DNA from: Flavobacteriales bacterium
GTDB taxonomy: Bacteria; Bacteroidota; Bacteroidia; Flavobacteriales; JABDKJ01
Length of the DNA: 15,516 nucleotides
Reading direction: 5' to 3'
NCBI GenBank assembly: GCA_013002285.1
Contig: JABDKJ010000061.1
Span: 1 to 15,516 of the forward strand
Below are positions 1 to 8,569 of this stretch, piece by piece. Below the pieces are notes generated by a model. The model was not told where the DNA came from and did not search any database. It was given only the letters and a program-made list of their open reading frames with translations. The position numbers and the translations under genes are program-made. Each line of letters starts with the position of its first letter. Position 1 is the stretch's first letter.

Positions 1-1935
1 ACTGATGAAGTGTTTCCACATTCATCCGTAGCCGTCCATGTTCTGGTAATGGTCTCGTTGCAGCTAGAGTTGGCTACAGTTTGTAAAAAGTCTATTGAAG
101 CCTGTCCGCAATTGTCCAATGCAGAAATGCTTGCTACAGCAGGCACATCGTCAAGACACTCAACTGCAATATCTGCAGGAGCTTCATCCAAAACAGGTGC
201 AGTGTTGTCAGTTAAAGTGATCACTTGAGTAATTGTAGAACTTACGTTTCCACAATTGTCCATTGCGAACCACGTTCTTATGATCTCTGAACCACAAGGA
301 AGATCATTCAATATCTCGTCAAATGTTACAACAAGGTTGTTGTCACAATTGTCTGTGAACGCAGGTTCATCCGTTGGTAAATTCACTTCACAATCTATTG
401 AAACGTCAGTTACTAGAGTTCCTGTTGGCGCGTTAGTGTCCGTCACTGTAATGGTCTGAGAGACTGTTGTACTCACATTTCCACAATCGTCTGTCGCAAA
501 CCAAGTCCTCACGATCTCATATTGGCATGCCAATGTATTTGTTACTTCATTAAATGTAACTTCAAGAACAGAGTCGAAATTGTCTGTAAAAACTGGTGCA
601 TCTGAAGGGATAGGTTCGTCACAACTCACAGTAACTAAAGTTTCAAATGAAGTTGACGAATTGATCGGAGACAGATCATCTGTAACTGTTATGATCTGAT
701 CTATGGTAGTACTTACATTTCCACAAAAATCCGTTGCGAACCAAGTTCTTATAACTTCATAGCCACAAGGCAGGTCGTTCGTAGTTTCCTGAAATGTGAT
801 ATCAAGATCAGTATCACAGTTATCAGTGAAAACTGGTGCATCCGTTGGAAGAGCATCATCTGTTGAGATCGTAACATCAGCAATTTCAATTCCAGTTGGA
901 GCAGTTGTGTCTATCACAAAAATACTTTGCATGTGTTCAGTTTCATTTCCGCATGCATCAGTTGCCGTCCAAATTCTTCGGACACCTTCTCCACAACCAT
1001 CAGTTGATGGATCTTCTGTAAAAACCAAAGTAGGCGTTCCGCAATTGTCCGTTGCGGTCACAGTTGCTACTGGTGGCAATTCTTCAATACACTCAATAGT
1101 TAAGTTAGCTGGGTAGCTCGAAAGAACAGGAGCGATATTGTCCATAATGGAGATCGTTTGAATGTGCTGGATCAAATTCCCGCATTCATCAGTTGCTGTC
1201 CAAGTTCTTGTAAGGCTTGAGTTGCAAAGGTCTGTTGGAACAGTTTCTAAGTATTGTAAATTAACAGTTCCACAATTGTCCTGGGCTATAACTTCAGCAG
1301 GCATAGGAACATCATCAAAGCAATCTACTGAAAGATCTGATGGAAGTACACTTGTAAAAATTGGGCTAATATTATCTTCAATTGTGATCGTTTGGGTGAT
1401 CGCTGAACTTTGGTTACCGCAATCATCTGTTGCGATCCAAGTTCTCACATATTCATGTCCACAAGGCAGATCATTAAGAACTTCATCGAAAGTTATTGTC
1501 AGATCATTATCGCAGTCATCAGAGAATGTTGGCTCATCAGTAGGAAGCGCATCGTCACATCCCAAAGTAACATTCGCAACTGAAGTTCCTGTTGGAGCTG
1601 CATTGTCCGATATAGTGATCACTTGTGTCACACTGGCTGCAAGACCGCATGAGCTCGTTGCAGTCCACGTTCTGGTGATCAGTAAACCACAGGCCTGAGC
1701 TAGAGTCGTTTCGTTGAAATCTATCATTAAACCATTTCCACAATTGTCAGAGAAAGTTGGTTCTTCAGTTGGTAAATCATCAGTACAGGTCAGAGTGACG
1801 TCAGCCGGCATAGAATCCACAGTTGGAGCTACATTATTGTCTATGATCACATTCTGCAAAAATATTTGTTCGACTCCGCATTCGTCCACAACAGTCCATT
1901 CTCTAATGATCCTTTCTGTGCAAGCATCAGTTGGT
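1..1935 (-). repeat. Array of HYR-like protein repeats (76-80 residues each)
   Basis: The conserved Trp codon of the R-T-W motif recurs at 36, 270, 501, 741, 969, 1200, 1437, 1665 and 1896. The spacings are 234, 231, 240, 228, 231, 237, 228 and 231 bases, all multiples of three. Each full repeat normally carries four Cys: one before DD-x-(L/V)-P, one in DNC, one near P-C-G, and one in D-x-C-G-N. Two subtypes occur. One has L-P-T-D-E-P followed by TDNCD; the other has D-V-P followed by A-x-DNCG. The array is coding repetition diverged at DNA level, and it continues past the window edge. Confidence 0.85.
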
Positions 1936-4900
1936 GCGTAAGTGCAATTGGACACACTCGCATACATATCGTTATGATTTGACGCTGTCATAGTTAAAGT
2001 GTTTCCAGCAGGATAACCATTTACTGTTCCGGCATAATCTATCCAGAACCCAACTCCATATCCTCCATAAACGTCTCTTGGGCCAAGATCCATAAAAGCT
2101 ACATCTCCGGTAGAAACGAGTTCCAGATCAGAATTGGCAAATTCACCAAATCCTTCAATAGAGTTTGGCTTTGTAAAATCTACTTGCGCATAAAGTCTTG
2201 ACGATGCATCGGTATCAGTAGAATTATATCCTCCACCTGCTATCCATGTATTATAGTCTACCAATTGTTCAAAATAGTAATGGACAGTATAACCTGATGT
2301 TGTTAAAGTATTGTTGTAGACTGTTCCAAAGATCTCTGCAGTGTTATCAGGATTTACAACAACGTATCCTTCTTCCCAAACAAAATTCTTATCATAAACA
2401 GTTGGGAAGGAGTGGAACCAAAAATTTCTCCAGTCATAGCTTGCATGAGAGCTAAGCTCTATTTTACATGCTTGAGCAGCAGGATATTCTTCATAACTAC
2501 TCACAGTTCCATTCGTGAATGTTGGAGTTGGTAGCGCATCTCCACATGTAACATTGGTCTCTGGTTGAAGGTCTGTTGAGACATTGCTCATACATTCGTT
2601 GCAATGAATTTCAAAAGAATCATTCATCTGACATCCATTAGCATCAATAACAATCACGCTATAAGTACCCGGACAAAGCCCATTAAGATCTTCTGTTGTA
2701 TCTCCATTTGACCATATGAAGGAATATGGAGCACTTCCACTTGTTACTGTTAAATCAATTGAACCATTGCAATTTTCTGCAATAGAACTTCCACATTCAT
2801 TCCAGTCGCTGTCAACATATCCTAGAATTTCAAAAGACCCTAGAGTCAAACCGACAATATTCTGTGAACAGGACGTATGAATTTCTGTGAATTGCCCATT
2901 GCTTTGAAAATATGTTTTTGATAAAAATCTACCATCACTATAACTAGCCGCATTTGCAGTTAAAATATCACCATAATTGACATTGTAGAAAGTTTGAATT
3001 AAAGTATTTTGTGAAATGTTGTCAAAAACATTGACCGTAGAATTTGATGCGCCAATATACTTGAATGTCACTTTTCTCATTCTTCCGTTGCATAGGCAAT
3101 TAGTGGAGGGTGGATCTATAGTTCCATCACAAACGGTGGGATGATTTAGAGATGAAGAAATGTTAAGATCTCCCAGGGCATTTGTGATAGAATATGTTTC
3201 CATAAAGGAACAACCATTCGCATCCGTAACGGATACAGAATAATCTCCACTGCAAAGCCCATCAATATCTTCTGAAGAACTTCCATTGGACCACATAATT
3301 GTATAAGGCGCTGTTCCATCTATGATATTTAGATCTATAGATCCATTACAATTATTTATTTGAGTAACTCCACAAGAGTTCCATTCACCATCAACGTACC
3401 CAAGAATTTGGTAATCATCTAATGTGAGTCCGACAATATTTTGTGAACATGATGTGTGTATTTCTGTTATCTGTCCATTTAATTCTAAAAATGTTTTGGA
3501 AAGGAACCTGCCATCTCCAAATCCACTTGCATTTGTTGTGACCACGTCACCATGACTGACATTGGAAAAGGATTGTATAAGAATATCTAAATTACTGTTA
3601 TTGTAAATATTGATAGTTGCATTAGAAATTCCGATATACTGAAATGTTACTTCTCTCATTCTTCCTAAACACAAACACGATGTTGGTGATCCAGTCATTG
3701 GGTCATCACATGACGAATTTGGAGTATGGCTTGCAGATATATCAATGGTACAGCATGGGTTCACTTCCACAAAAACCCAGTTAGATTCTCCTAAAAAATC
3801 CGTGCAACCTGCTCTTCTCGCACATCTTCTGTAGTATCCGCTTTCAGTTGGGCTTACAGTTAATGAAGCTGTATTTGAATTAATTGTTGTATGTCCTGAA
3901 ACTTCAGGAGCATTTTGATTGAACAACCAAACATATTCCAAAGCACCAGAACCTCCGGAAGGAAGAGATACGCTATTGATCGTATAACTAGAACCTGCGC
4001 AAACAGTGCCATCAGAACCTATAGATCCAGCACTTGTTACATTGTCACAAGCATTCCCGCAACAGCCCAATACTTTTGCGCCTGCTAATTCCAGCAAAGA
4101 ACAATCATTTGAGAATGGGTCACCGAAGATCTCAACTTTCATGACATCGCCATTTGACAATGTGATGGTGTTACTCGGCTCAATAGTCTTAATAACTATA
4201 ACATCCTGAACCACACTACCTATTTGTGTGTCAACAAGGCTTCCATTCTTATAAAATTTCACGGAATATGCTTTTGAAGAAGGGCAATTATTATCATTTG
4301 AAGGGCCACCTGCAGTTCCTATTGTTACAGGATACAAGAAGTCTATTAGTAGCTTGTCAACTGTAAGGTCTGTATCTGCAGTCACACTGAATTCCCAATT
4401 ATTGTATTGAGTTTGCAGGCATATAATATCATCATTGCAAGAAGCAGTTCCTGCTCCATTTGAAGGGAAAAGGTCTGTAGAACTAGCAACACATGAACCT
4501 ATCACATTAGCAATGAATTTGTCATCAGGATCATTACATGAGCCATGGAAATCAACTAATGTTTCATTACAACTAGAAGATGGGTTGTTATCTGTTATTT
4601 CAAAAGTCAACCATAATTGCCCACAATGGTTGCCGCCTGCATCATCGGAACTATATGCGTTCACATCAATATTGTGAGTTCCAACTCCTCCTGTCCAATT
4701 TGTGCCATTATGCGCACCTCCTGGAAATGTGAAAGGTGTTTCGTTTTCATTAGAAGTATAGCCATCTACCCAAAACGTAACGCTCTCAACACCTCCTGAA
4801 ACATGGGCCGCAAGGTAGTATTGTGATGTGAGTGAACTTAGATCTACTTGATCTCCATTTGAAATGGGTCCATAAATAGGGGCATCTGTAACTTGATCGT

Positions 4901-5051
4901 AAAAGTAGACTCCGTCAAGAGTACCACATGACAATTCAGCCATTCCTTCAGGAATTTCTGAAGATGCGTTCACTTCGTTGTTAATTGATGAGAAAATTGA
5001 AAAAAGAGCAACAGCCACAGCTGTTACAGCATTACACGTAAAAATTTTCAT
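1..5051 (-). CDS. Giant secreted modular surface protein (adhesin-like), C-terminus beyond left edge
   Basis: The frame is open from ATG at 5051 to the window edge, giving about 1683 codons with no stop seen. Residues 1-29 are a signal peptide (hydrophobic VAVALFSIFSS, V-N-A cleavage site). Residues ~45-155 resemble the small beta domain of Bacteroidota extracellular proteins that describes properties as 'GPISNGDQVDLSSL'. Residues ~160-335 are a Cys-containing beta-rich region and ~336-432 an Ig/PKD-like domain. Residues 434-819 are two copies of a 193-residue module, each with a C-x-C-x-G-R-M domain followed by a SprB repeat. Residues ~820-1040 are unrecognised, and ~1041 onward are HYR-like repeats with RTW, D-x-C-G-N and DNxAP signatures. 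Proteins of this build are usually cell-surface adhesins exported by the type IX secretion system, but the sorting domain would be C-terminal and is not visible. No enzyme domain was recognised. The start is fixed by the signal peptide. Confidence 0.9.
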   Translation of the reverse strand, partial: MKIFTCNAVTAVAVALFSIFSSINNEVNASSEIPEGMAELSCGTLDGVYFYDQVTDAPIYGPISNGDQVDLSSLTSQYYLAAHVSGGVESVTFWVDGYTSNENETPFTFPGGAHNGTNWTGGVGTHNIDVNAYSSDDAGGNHCGQLWLTFEITDNNPSSSCNETLVDFHGSCNDPDDKFIANVIGSCVASSTDLFPSNGAGTASCNDDIICLQTQYNNWEFSVTADTDLTVDKLLIDFLYPVTIGTAGGPSNDNNCPSSKAYSVKFYKNGSLVDTQIGSVVQDVIVIKTIEPSNTITLSNGDVMKVEIFGDPFSNDCSLLELAGAKVLGCCGNACDNVTSAGSIGSDGTVCAGSSYTINSVSLPSGGSGALEYVWLFNQNAPEVSGHTTINSNTASLTVSPTESGYYRRCARRAGCTDFLGESNWVFVEVNPCCTIDISASHTPNSSCDDPMTGSPTSCLCLGRMREVTFQYIGISNATINIYNNSNLDILIQSFSNVSHGDVVTTNASGFGDGRFLSKTFLELNGQITEIHTSCSQNIVGLTLDDYQILGYVDGEWNSCGVTQINNCNGSIDLNIIDGTAPYTIMWSNGSSSEDIDGLCSGDYSVSVTDANGCSFMETYSITNALGDLNISSSLNHPTVCDGTIDPPSTNCLCNGRMRKVTFKYIGASNSTVNVFDNISQNTLIQTFYNVNYGDILTANAASYSDGRFLSKTYFQSNGQFTEIHTSCSQNIVGLTLGSFEILGYVDSDWNECGSSIAENCNGSIDLTVTSGSAPYSFIWSNGDTTEDLNGLCPGTYSVIVIDANGCQMNDSFEIHCNECMSNVSTDLQPETNVTCGDALPTPTFTNGTVSSYEEYPAAQACKIELSSHASYDWRNFWFHSFPTVYDKNFVWEEGYVVVNPDNTAEIFGTVYNNTLTTSGYTVHYYFEQLVDYNTWIAGGGYNSTDTDASSRLYAQVDFTKPNSIEGFGEFANSDLELVSTGDVAFMDLGPRDVYGGYGVGFWIDYAGTVNGYPAGNTLTMTASNHNDMYASVSNCTYAPTDACTERIIREWTVVDECGVEQIFLQNVIIDNNVAPTVDSMPADVTLTCTDDLPTEEPTFSDNCGNGLMIDFNETTLAQACGLLITRTWTATSSCGLAASVTQVITISDNAAPTGTSVANVTLGCDDALPTDEPTFSDDCDNDLTITFDEVLNDLPCGHEYVRTWIATDDCGNQSSAITQTITIEDNISPIFTSVLPSDLSVDCFDDVPMPAEVIAQDNCGTVNLQYLETVPTDLCNSSLTRTWTATDECGNLIQHIQTISIMDNIAPVLSSYPANLTIECIEELPPVATVTATDNCGTPTLVFTEDPSTDGCGEGVRRIWTATDACGNETEHMQSIFVIDTTAPTGIEIADVTISTDDALPTDAPVFTDNCDTDLDITFQETTNDLPCGYEVIRTWFATDFCGNVSTTIDQIITVTDDLSPINSSTSFETLVTVSCDEPIPSDAPVFTDNFDSVLEVTFNEVTNTLACQYEIVRTWFATDDCGNVSTTVSQTITVTDTNAPTGTLVTDVSIDCEVNLPTDEPAFTDNCDNNLVVTFDEILNDLPCGSEIIRTWFAMDNCGNVSSTITQVITLTDNTAPVLDEAPADIAVECLDDVPAVASISALDNCGQASIDFLQTVANSSCNETITRTWTATDECGNTSS
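2595..3752 (-). repeat. Tandem duplication of a 193-residue C-x-C-G-R-M domain plus SprB module
   Basis: The Met of the G-R-M motif lies at residue 465 (3657-3659) in the first copy and at residue 658 (3078-3080) in the second, exactly 579 bases apart. Both copies share C-L-C-x-G-R-M-R-x-V-T-F, DGRFLSKT, TEIHTSCSQNIVGLTL and LGYVD, and end in a SprB repeat (NCNGSIDL, APY, WSNG, GxYSVxVxDANGC). SprB repeats are named after the Flavobacterium gliding adhesin SprB. The first domain recurs in Bacteroidota surface proteins, but I cannot name its Pfam entry with certainty. Confidence 0.8.
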
Positions 5052-5208
5052 AGCCAAAATTTAAATTTCTAAATCTCTAAATCTGTCAGCACTATTAAAT
5101 TAAAATGGCAGTCTTATAACAGAGATATTGCTCATGTTTACGCATGAACACCCTTAAAGTTATAGACGAATTGACATTAATTTTAGACAAATACTAAATT
5201 GTTTTCGG

Positions 5209-5240
5209 TAAATATACGGCAATGGGCACTTTGCTGTCAA
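5209..5240 (-). promoter_or_regulatory. Candidate promoter of the giant surface protein gene
   Basis: On the minus strand a TTG (inside TTGACA, 5235-5240) lies 21 bases upstream of TATATTTA (5209-5216). This is one mismatch from the Bacteroidota -7 box TAnnTTTG, with an acceptable spacing. It would start RNA near 5203 and leave a leader of about 150 bases before the ATG. A second, imperfect box, TAGTATTTG with one extra base, sits at 5188-5196. The rest of the 278-base gap 5052-5329 is AT-rich, with small inverted repeats and no gene that I can see. Confidence 0.4.
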
Positions 5241-5329
5241 GAAGCGGACTACCGAATTACCCGAATTATTCGACTAATTAGCATATTAATTCGATAAAAA
5301 TTTGTATGAAGCGGTCTAAAATGGAAATT

Positions 5330-6220
5330 TTAATCTGAAAATGACGCAGCAACTTGCACTTCTTTGCTGTCTTTTTGATAAGAATAGAATCCTTCACCCG
5401 TCTTTCTACCCAAATTTCCTGAATTCACCATATTCACAAGTAAAGGGCATGGTGAATATTTAGGAAGACCGAATCCATCGCGCAGAACATTCAATATTGC
5501 CAGACAAACATCTAGGCCTATAAAATCAGCTAATTGAAGCGGCCCCATAGGGTGTGCCATACCCAATTTCATTACTTGATCGATCTCGTTCACACCGGCC
5601 ACACCTTCATGCAGCGTATAGATAGCCTCATTTATCATTGGCATTAATATCCTATTGGCGACAAATCCGGGGTAGTCATTTACTTCAACTGGTATTTTTC
5701 CTATTTCCGAAGACAATTCCATGATCTCCTTGGTAACTGCATCGCTTGTATTGTATCCTCTTATAACCTCAACCAATTTCATTATTGGAACAGGATTCAT
5801 AAAATGCATACCAATAACCTTAGAAGGGTACTTAGTGACCGAGGCAATTTTCGTAATTGAAATAGAAGAAGTATTTGTGGCTAAAATGCATTGGTCAGAC
5901 GAATGCTTGTCCATCTCTGCAAATATCTTAAGCTTCAAATTCAGGTCTTCAGTTGCAGCTTCAACAATAAGGTCAACATCGGATACATTTCCCTGCAGAG
6001 AAGTAAAAGTCTTGATGTTAGAGATCGTATCGGCCTTATCATTTTCAGTGATCTTTTCCTTAGCCACCATTCTATCCAAATTCTTCGCAATGGTCGCAAG
6101 GCCTATATCCAATTGTACTTGGGATATATCAATTAAATGAACACTATGTCCTTTTTGTGCGAATACATGAGCTATTCCGTTACCCATTGTGCCCGCACCT
6201 ATAACTGCTATTGTTTTCAT
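5330..6220 (-). CDS. hbd: 3-hydroxybutyryl-CoA dehydrogenase
   Basis: This 296-residue cytosolic enzyme interconverts (S)-3-hydroxybutyryl-CoA and acetoacetyl-CoA with NAD(P), in beta-oxidation or short-chain acyl-CoA metabolism. The N-terminal Rossmann fold shows GAGTMG at residues 8-13 and an acidic D31 at the end of the second strand, which favours NAD. Alignment by spacing to the 3-hydroxyacyl-CoA dehydrogenase family places the catalytic residues at S118 (in NTSS), H139 (HFMNPVP), E151 and N189 (VANR), with all four present. The C-terminal helical domain contains HPMGPLQLADFIGLD and a GRKTGEGFY end, and length is normal for the single-domain form. It starts 46 bases after the sugar transferase stop, so it probably shares that transcript, although its metabolic role does not obviously fit with polysaccharide synthesis. 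No separate promoter is clear. Confidence 0.95.
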   Translation of the reverse strand: MKTIAVIGAGTMGNGIAHVFAQKGHSVHLIDISQVQLDIGLATIAKNLDRMVAKEKITENDKADTISNIKTFTSLQGNVSDVDLIVEAATEDLNLKLKIFAEMDKHSSDQCILATNTSSISITKIASVTKYPSKVIGMHFMNPVPIMKLVEVIRGYNTSDAVTKEIMELSSEIGKIPVEVNDYPGFVANRILMPMINEAIYTLHEGVAGVNEIDQVMKLGMAHPMGPLQLADFIGLDVCLAILNVLRDGFGLPKYSPCPLLVNMVNSGNLGRKTGEGFYSYQKDSKEVQVAASFSD

Positions 6221-6266
6221 TGCTATGATTTGATCGTAAATGTATTAAGAAAATAAAAATGGAGGC

Positions 6267-7682
6267 CTACTTTCCAGATCCTCTTAATATAGTTAGAACA
6301 GTATATCCGAGAATTTTAAAATCAACGGCAAGGCTCATATTCTCAATATATAATAAGTCAAATTTGAGTCTTTGTATCATTTGATCTACATTTTCTGCGT
6401 ATCCATATTTTACCTGACCCCACGAAGTTATTCCCGGCCTCACTTTCTGTAAGTGTCTATAATGCGGTGCTCTCTCCATTATTTTATCTATAAAAAATTG
6501 GCGCTCAGGTCTTGGTCCCACGAGAGACATGTCTCCTTTAATGACATTGTAAAATTGAGGTAGTTCATCTAATCTGGTCTTTCGAAGCCACCTTCCAAAT
6601 TTAGTGATCCGGCTATCTGTCGTACTAGAAAGTTGGGGTCCTTCTTTTTCAGCATCTGTGAACATGGTGCGAAATTTATGAATGAAGAAGGGTTTGTTAT
6701 GCCAGCCTATCCTTTCTTGCTTGAAGAAAATTGGCCCTTTGGACGTGATCATAACACCAATTGCAATTGCAAGATAAACAGGAAACAACAATATGAGAAC
6801 CAAGAACGAAACTGCCAGGTCTAATATTCTTTTGAGTGATCTTTGCCAAGCTGGCATGATCTCAGAGTTGATCTGGATCAGTGGAGTACCGAAAATACTG
6901 GTCATTTTCACTGAACCACTCATAATGTCATATATATCAGGTGATATCTTAACAGAGACATTTTGCCCTTCAATTTCGTTCAAGATCTTTCCTAGAGTTT
7001 TATGTTCTTGAGATTCTATAGCAATAATAGCTTCTTCTATTTCATGATCTTGAATGACATCATTAATATCTTCAAATGTTCCTAAATGTTGTAAACCACA
7101 TTTATCTAAAAGGCCATTGTTCCCATTGATATTCAAATATCCCATGAATTTAAATCCCGGAGATTTTTTCATTTCTGTTACTTCTTTGTAAATATCAAGT
7201 GCCTTTTGCCCTGAGCCTATGATCAGGGTATTGAAACCAATAACTCCTTGGTGAATATTCTTTACTACTCTGCTTGTAATGATGAATCGAGGTACAAAAG
7301 TGAGTATAAAATGAGAAGCGAAAAGCATTCCAAATGAATGGTAATAATCGCGATAGTCTGATATCTGATCATCGAGGAGTAAAACGAAAAACAAAATGAG
7401 AACACCTATTAGCGTACTTAGTAATGTCTGACCCAGATCCTTGATCCTATGCCGTTTAAAGATGTCGTTATATGTTCCGAAAAGGTAATAAGCAATGACC
7501 CAGCAAATAGGAATGAGCATAAGGCCAAGAAAGAAATTGTCATCATACTCGACTTTTATGTCATAGCCAAATTTCCTTGGTTCTAATTCTGTCTTTCGAT
7601 AAACATAAAACCACCACCATGAGGCAATTGCTGCAACATAATCCACAAGAATGTAAACGGTCCGGAGTAAAGATCTTTTCAT
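6267..7682 (-). CDS. Polyprenyl glycosylphosphotransferase (WcaJ-type undecaprenyl-phosphate sugar-1-phosphate transferase)
   Basis: This 471-residue inner-membrane enzyme transfers a sugar 1-phosphate from a nucleotide sugar to undecaprenyl phosphate, the first step of an exopolysaccharide or O-unit repeat. The N-terminal ~140 residues contain four or five hydrophobic helices. Residues ~145-275 form the Rossmann-like CoA_binding_3 domain (LIIGSGQ at 154-160). A further hydrophobic segment at ~288-312 precedes the catalytic Bac_transf domain. That domain carries KFRTM at 336-340 followed by D343, DELPQ at 372-376, GDMSLVGPRP at 383-392 and RPGIT at 415-419. Length and order are those of the complete family. 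Its ATG overlaps the stop of the upstream lipoprotein as TAATG, which implies translational coupling. The sugar specificity cannot be read from sequence. Confidence 0.93.
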   Translation of the reverse strand: MKRSLLRTVYILVDYVAAIASWWWFYVYRKTELEPRKFGYDIKVEYDDNFFLGLMLIPICWVIAYYLFGTYNDIFKRHRIKDLGQTLLSTLIGVLILFFVLLLDDQISDYRDYYHSFGMLFASHFILTFVPRFIITSRVVKNIHQGVIGFNTLIIGSGQKALDIYKEVTEMKKSPGFKFMGYLNINGNNGLLDKCGLQHLGTFEDINDVIQDHEIEEAIIAIESQEHKTLGKILNEIEGQNVSVKISPDIYDIMSGSVKMTSIFGTPLIQINSEIMPAWQRSLKRILDLAVSFLVLILLFPVYLAIAIGVMITSKGPIFFKQERIGWHNKPFFIHKFRTMFTDAEKEGPQLSSTTDSRITKFGRWLRKTRLDELPQFYNVIKGDMSLVGPRPERQFFIDKIMERAPHYRHLQKVRPGITSWGQVKYGYAENVDQMIQRLKFDLLYIENMSLAVDFKILGYTVLTILRGSGK

Positions 7683-8557
7683 TAATTAGAATAAACGATC
7701 TTTAGATTATCGAGTAATATCATAGGTTCTTCAACTTCTTTATCAGCAGAAATGAAGATCTCAAAATCGCTTGACCCACCGAGTGAGGCTAATATGGGCG
7801 TTAAAAAAACATAAGCTTTTTTCCATTCGGCCTCACCATTTTCATTCAAAGAAGGATTAAATCCTGCTAGCGAGACTCGCTCATTATCGGTAAAGTCATT
7901 TCGCATACCTATGGTGAATCTGTTGGTATTCTTGTAGTTCAGTTCTAGATATAGAGTAGTATTAAATGCGATATCCAAGTTTGCAATGGTTTGAGCTTCA
8001 AAATGGTCTTCATCATCGGTAAGTTGAATTGAGCCACAGCCGCCCCCTTCAAATGAAACGATCGGATCGAAGATCGAGAATATGTTGGATGTTGATTGTG
8101 GCAATGATTCTATCTTTACAGAAGCTTCTTCAAATTCTTCATGCCAAAATATCTGTTGACCTTCAAAATATTCAACTGTAGGTTCTATCTCAATAACTTC
8201 CTGTTCTATAAGATCAATATCTTGAAGATGATCATTGAAAAAAGGATAGATCACTCGGTCTTTGGCTATTCCATTATTAAAGATTCCAGGACTTACACGT
8301 AAGACATTATCCCCTGTTGGAACTGGAATGCGAGCAGGTAATTCGTAAACCCCATCCAAATTGTCATTGATAAATACCCAGGCATCTCTAATATCACTCG
8401 ATGAGGTGCCTTCAGGAACAGTGAATCCAGGGTCTCCTGGTTGTCTAATATCTAGATCAATAGAATTGATCTCTATGAACCCAGGAATTTCTTCTTTTGG
8501 ATCAATTATATCGCAAGAAGCTATGCAAAGTATTATGAATAAAAGGAAAACTCTCAT
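7682..8557 (-). CDS. Lipoprotein of unknown function in a polysaccharide gene set
   Basis: The protein has 291 residues. It begins with a short lipoprotein signal peptide whose lipobox I-A-S-C puts the lipidated Cys at 15, so it is exported and membrane-anchored. An acidic stretch follows the Cys (D16, D19, E22, E23). The first ~130 mature residues are Pro- and acid-rich with no recognised motif. From ~135 to the end there is a beta-strand pattern ending in ILLDNLKIVY, which resembles the close of jelly-roll carbohydrate-binding domains; this is a shape argument only. The gene starts 12 bases after the Gfo/Idh stop and its stop overlaps the sugar transferase start by one base. That context suggests a role in surface polysaccharide export or attachment. 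I do not recognise the family. Confidence 0.85.
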   Translation of the reverse strand: MRVFLLFIILCIASCDIIDPKEEIPGFIEINSIDLDIRQPGDPGFTVPEGTSSSDIRDAWVFINDNLDGVYELPARIPVPTGDNVLRVSPGIFNNGIAKDRVIYPFFNDHLQDIDLIEQEVIEIEPTVEYFEGQQIFWHEEFEEASVKIESLPQSTSNIFSIFDPIVSFEGGGCGSIQLTDDEDHFEAQTIANLDIAFNTTLYLELNYKNTNRFTIGMRNDFTDNERVSLAGFNPSLNENGEAEWKKAYVFLTPILASLGGSSDFEIFISADKEVEEPMILLDNLKIVYSN

Positions 8558-8569
8558 TTTGGTTAGGAA

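Noticed and set aside
796..1698. Long plus-strand open frames opposite the surface protein
   Set aside because: They are antisense shadows of the repeats, have no family resemblance, and owe their openness to the codon bias of the minus-strand gene.
1..1935. Regularly spaced similar segments about 230 bases apart, superficially like a DNA repeat array
   Set aside because: Spacings are all multiples of three and the similarity follows the protein motif RTW...CGN on the minus strand, so this is coding repetition and not CRISPR or satellite DNA.
5263..5295. Inverted repeat CGAATTA ... TAATTCG downstream of hbd, as a possible terminator or operator
   Set aside because: The arms are AT-rich with an 18-base spacer and no T-run follows, so it is indistinguishable from chance in this AT-rich gap.
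6221..6266. TACATTTA upstream of hbd as a separate promoter
   Set aside because: It misses the final G of the -7 box and has no well-placed TTG, and the short gap is explained by cotranscription.
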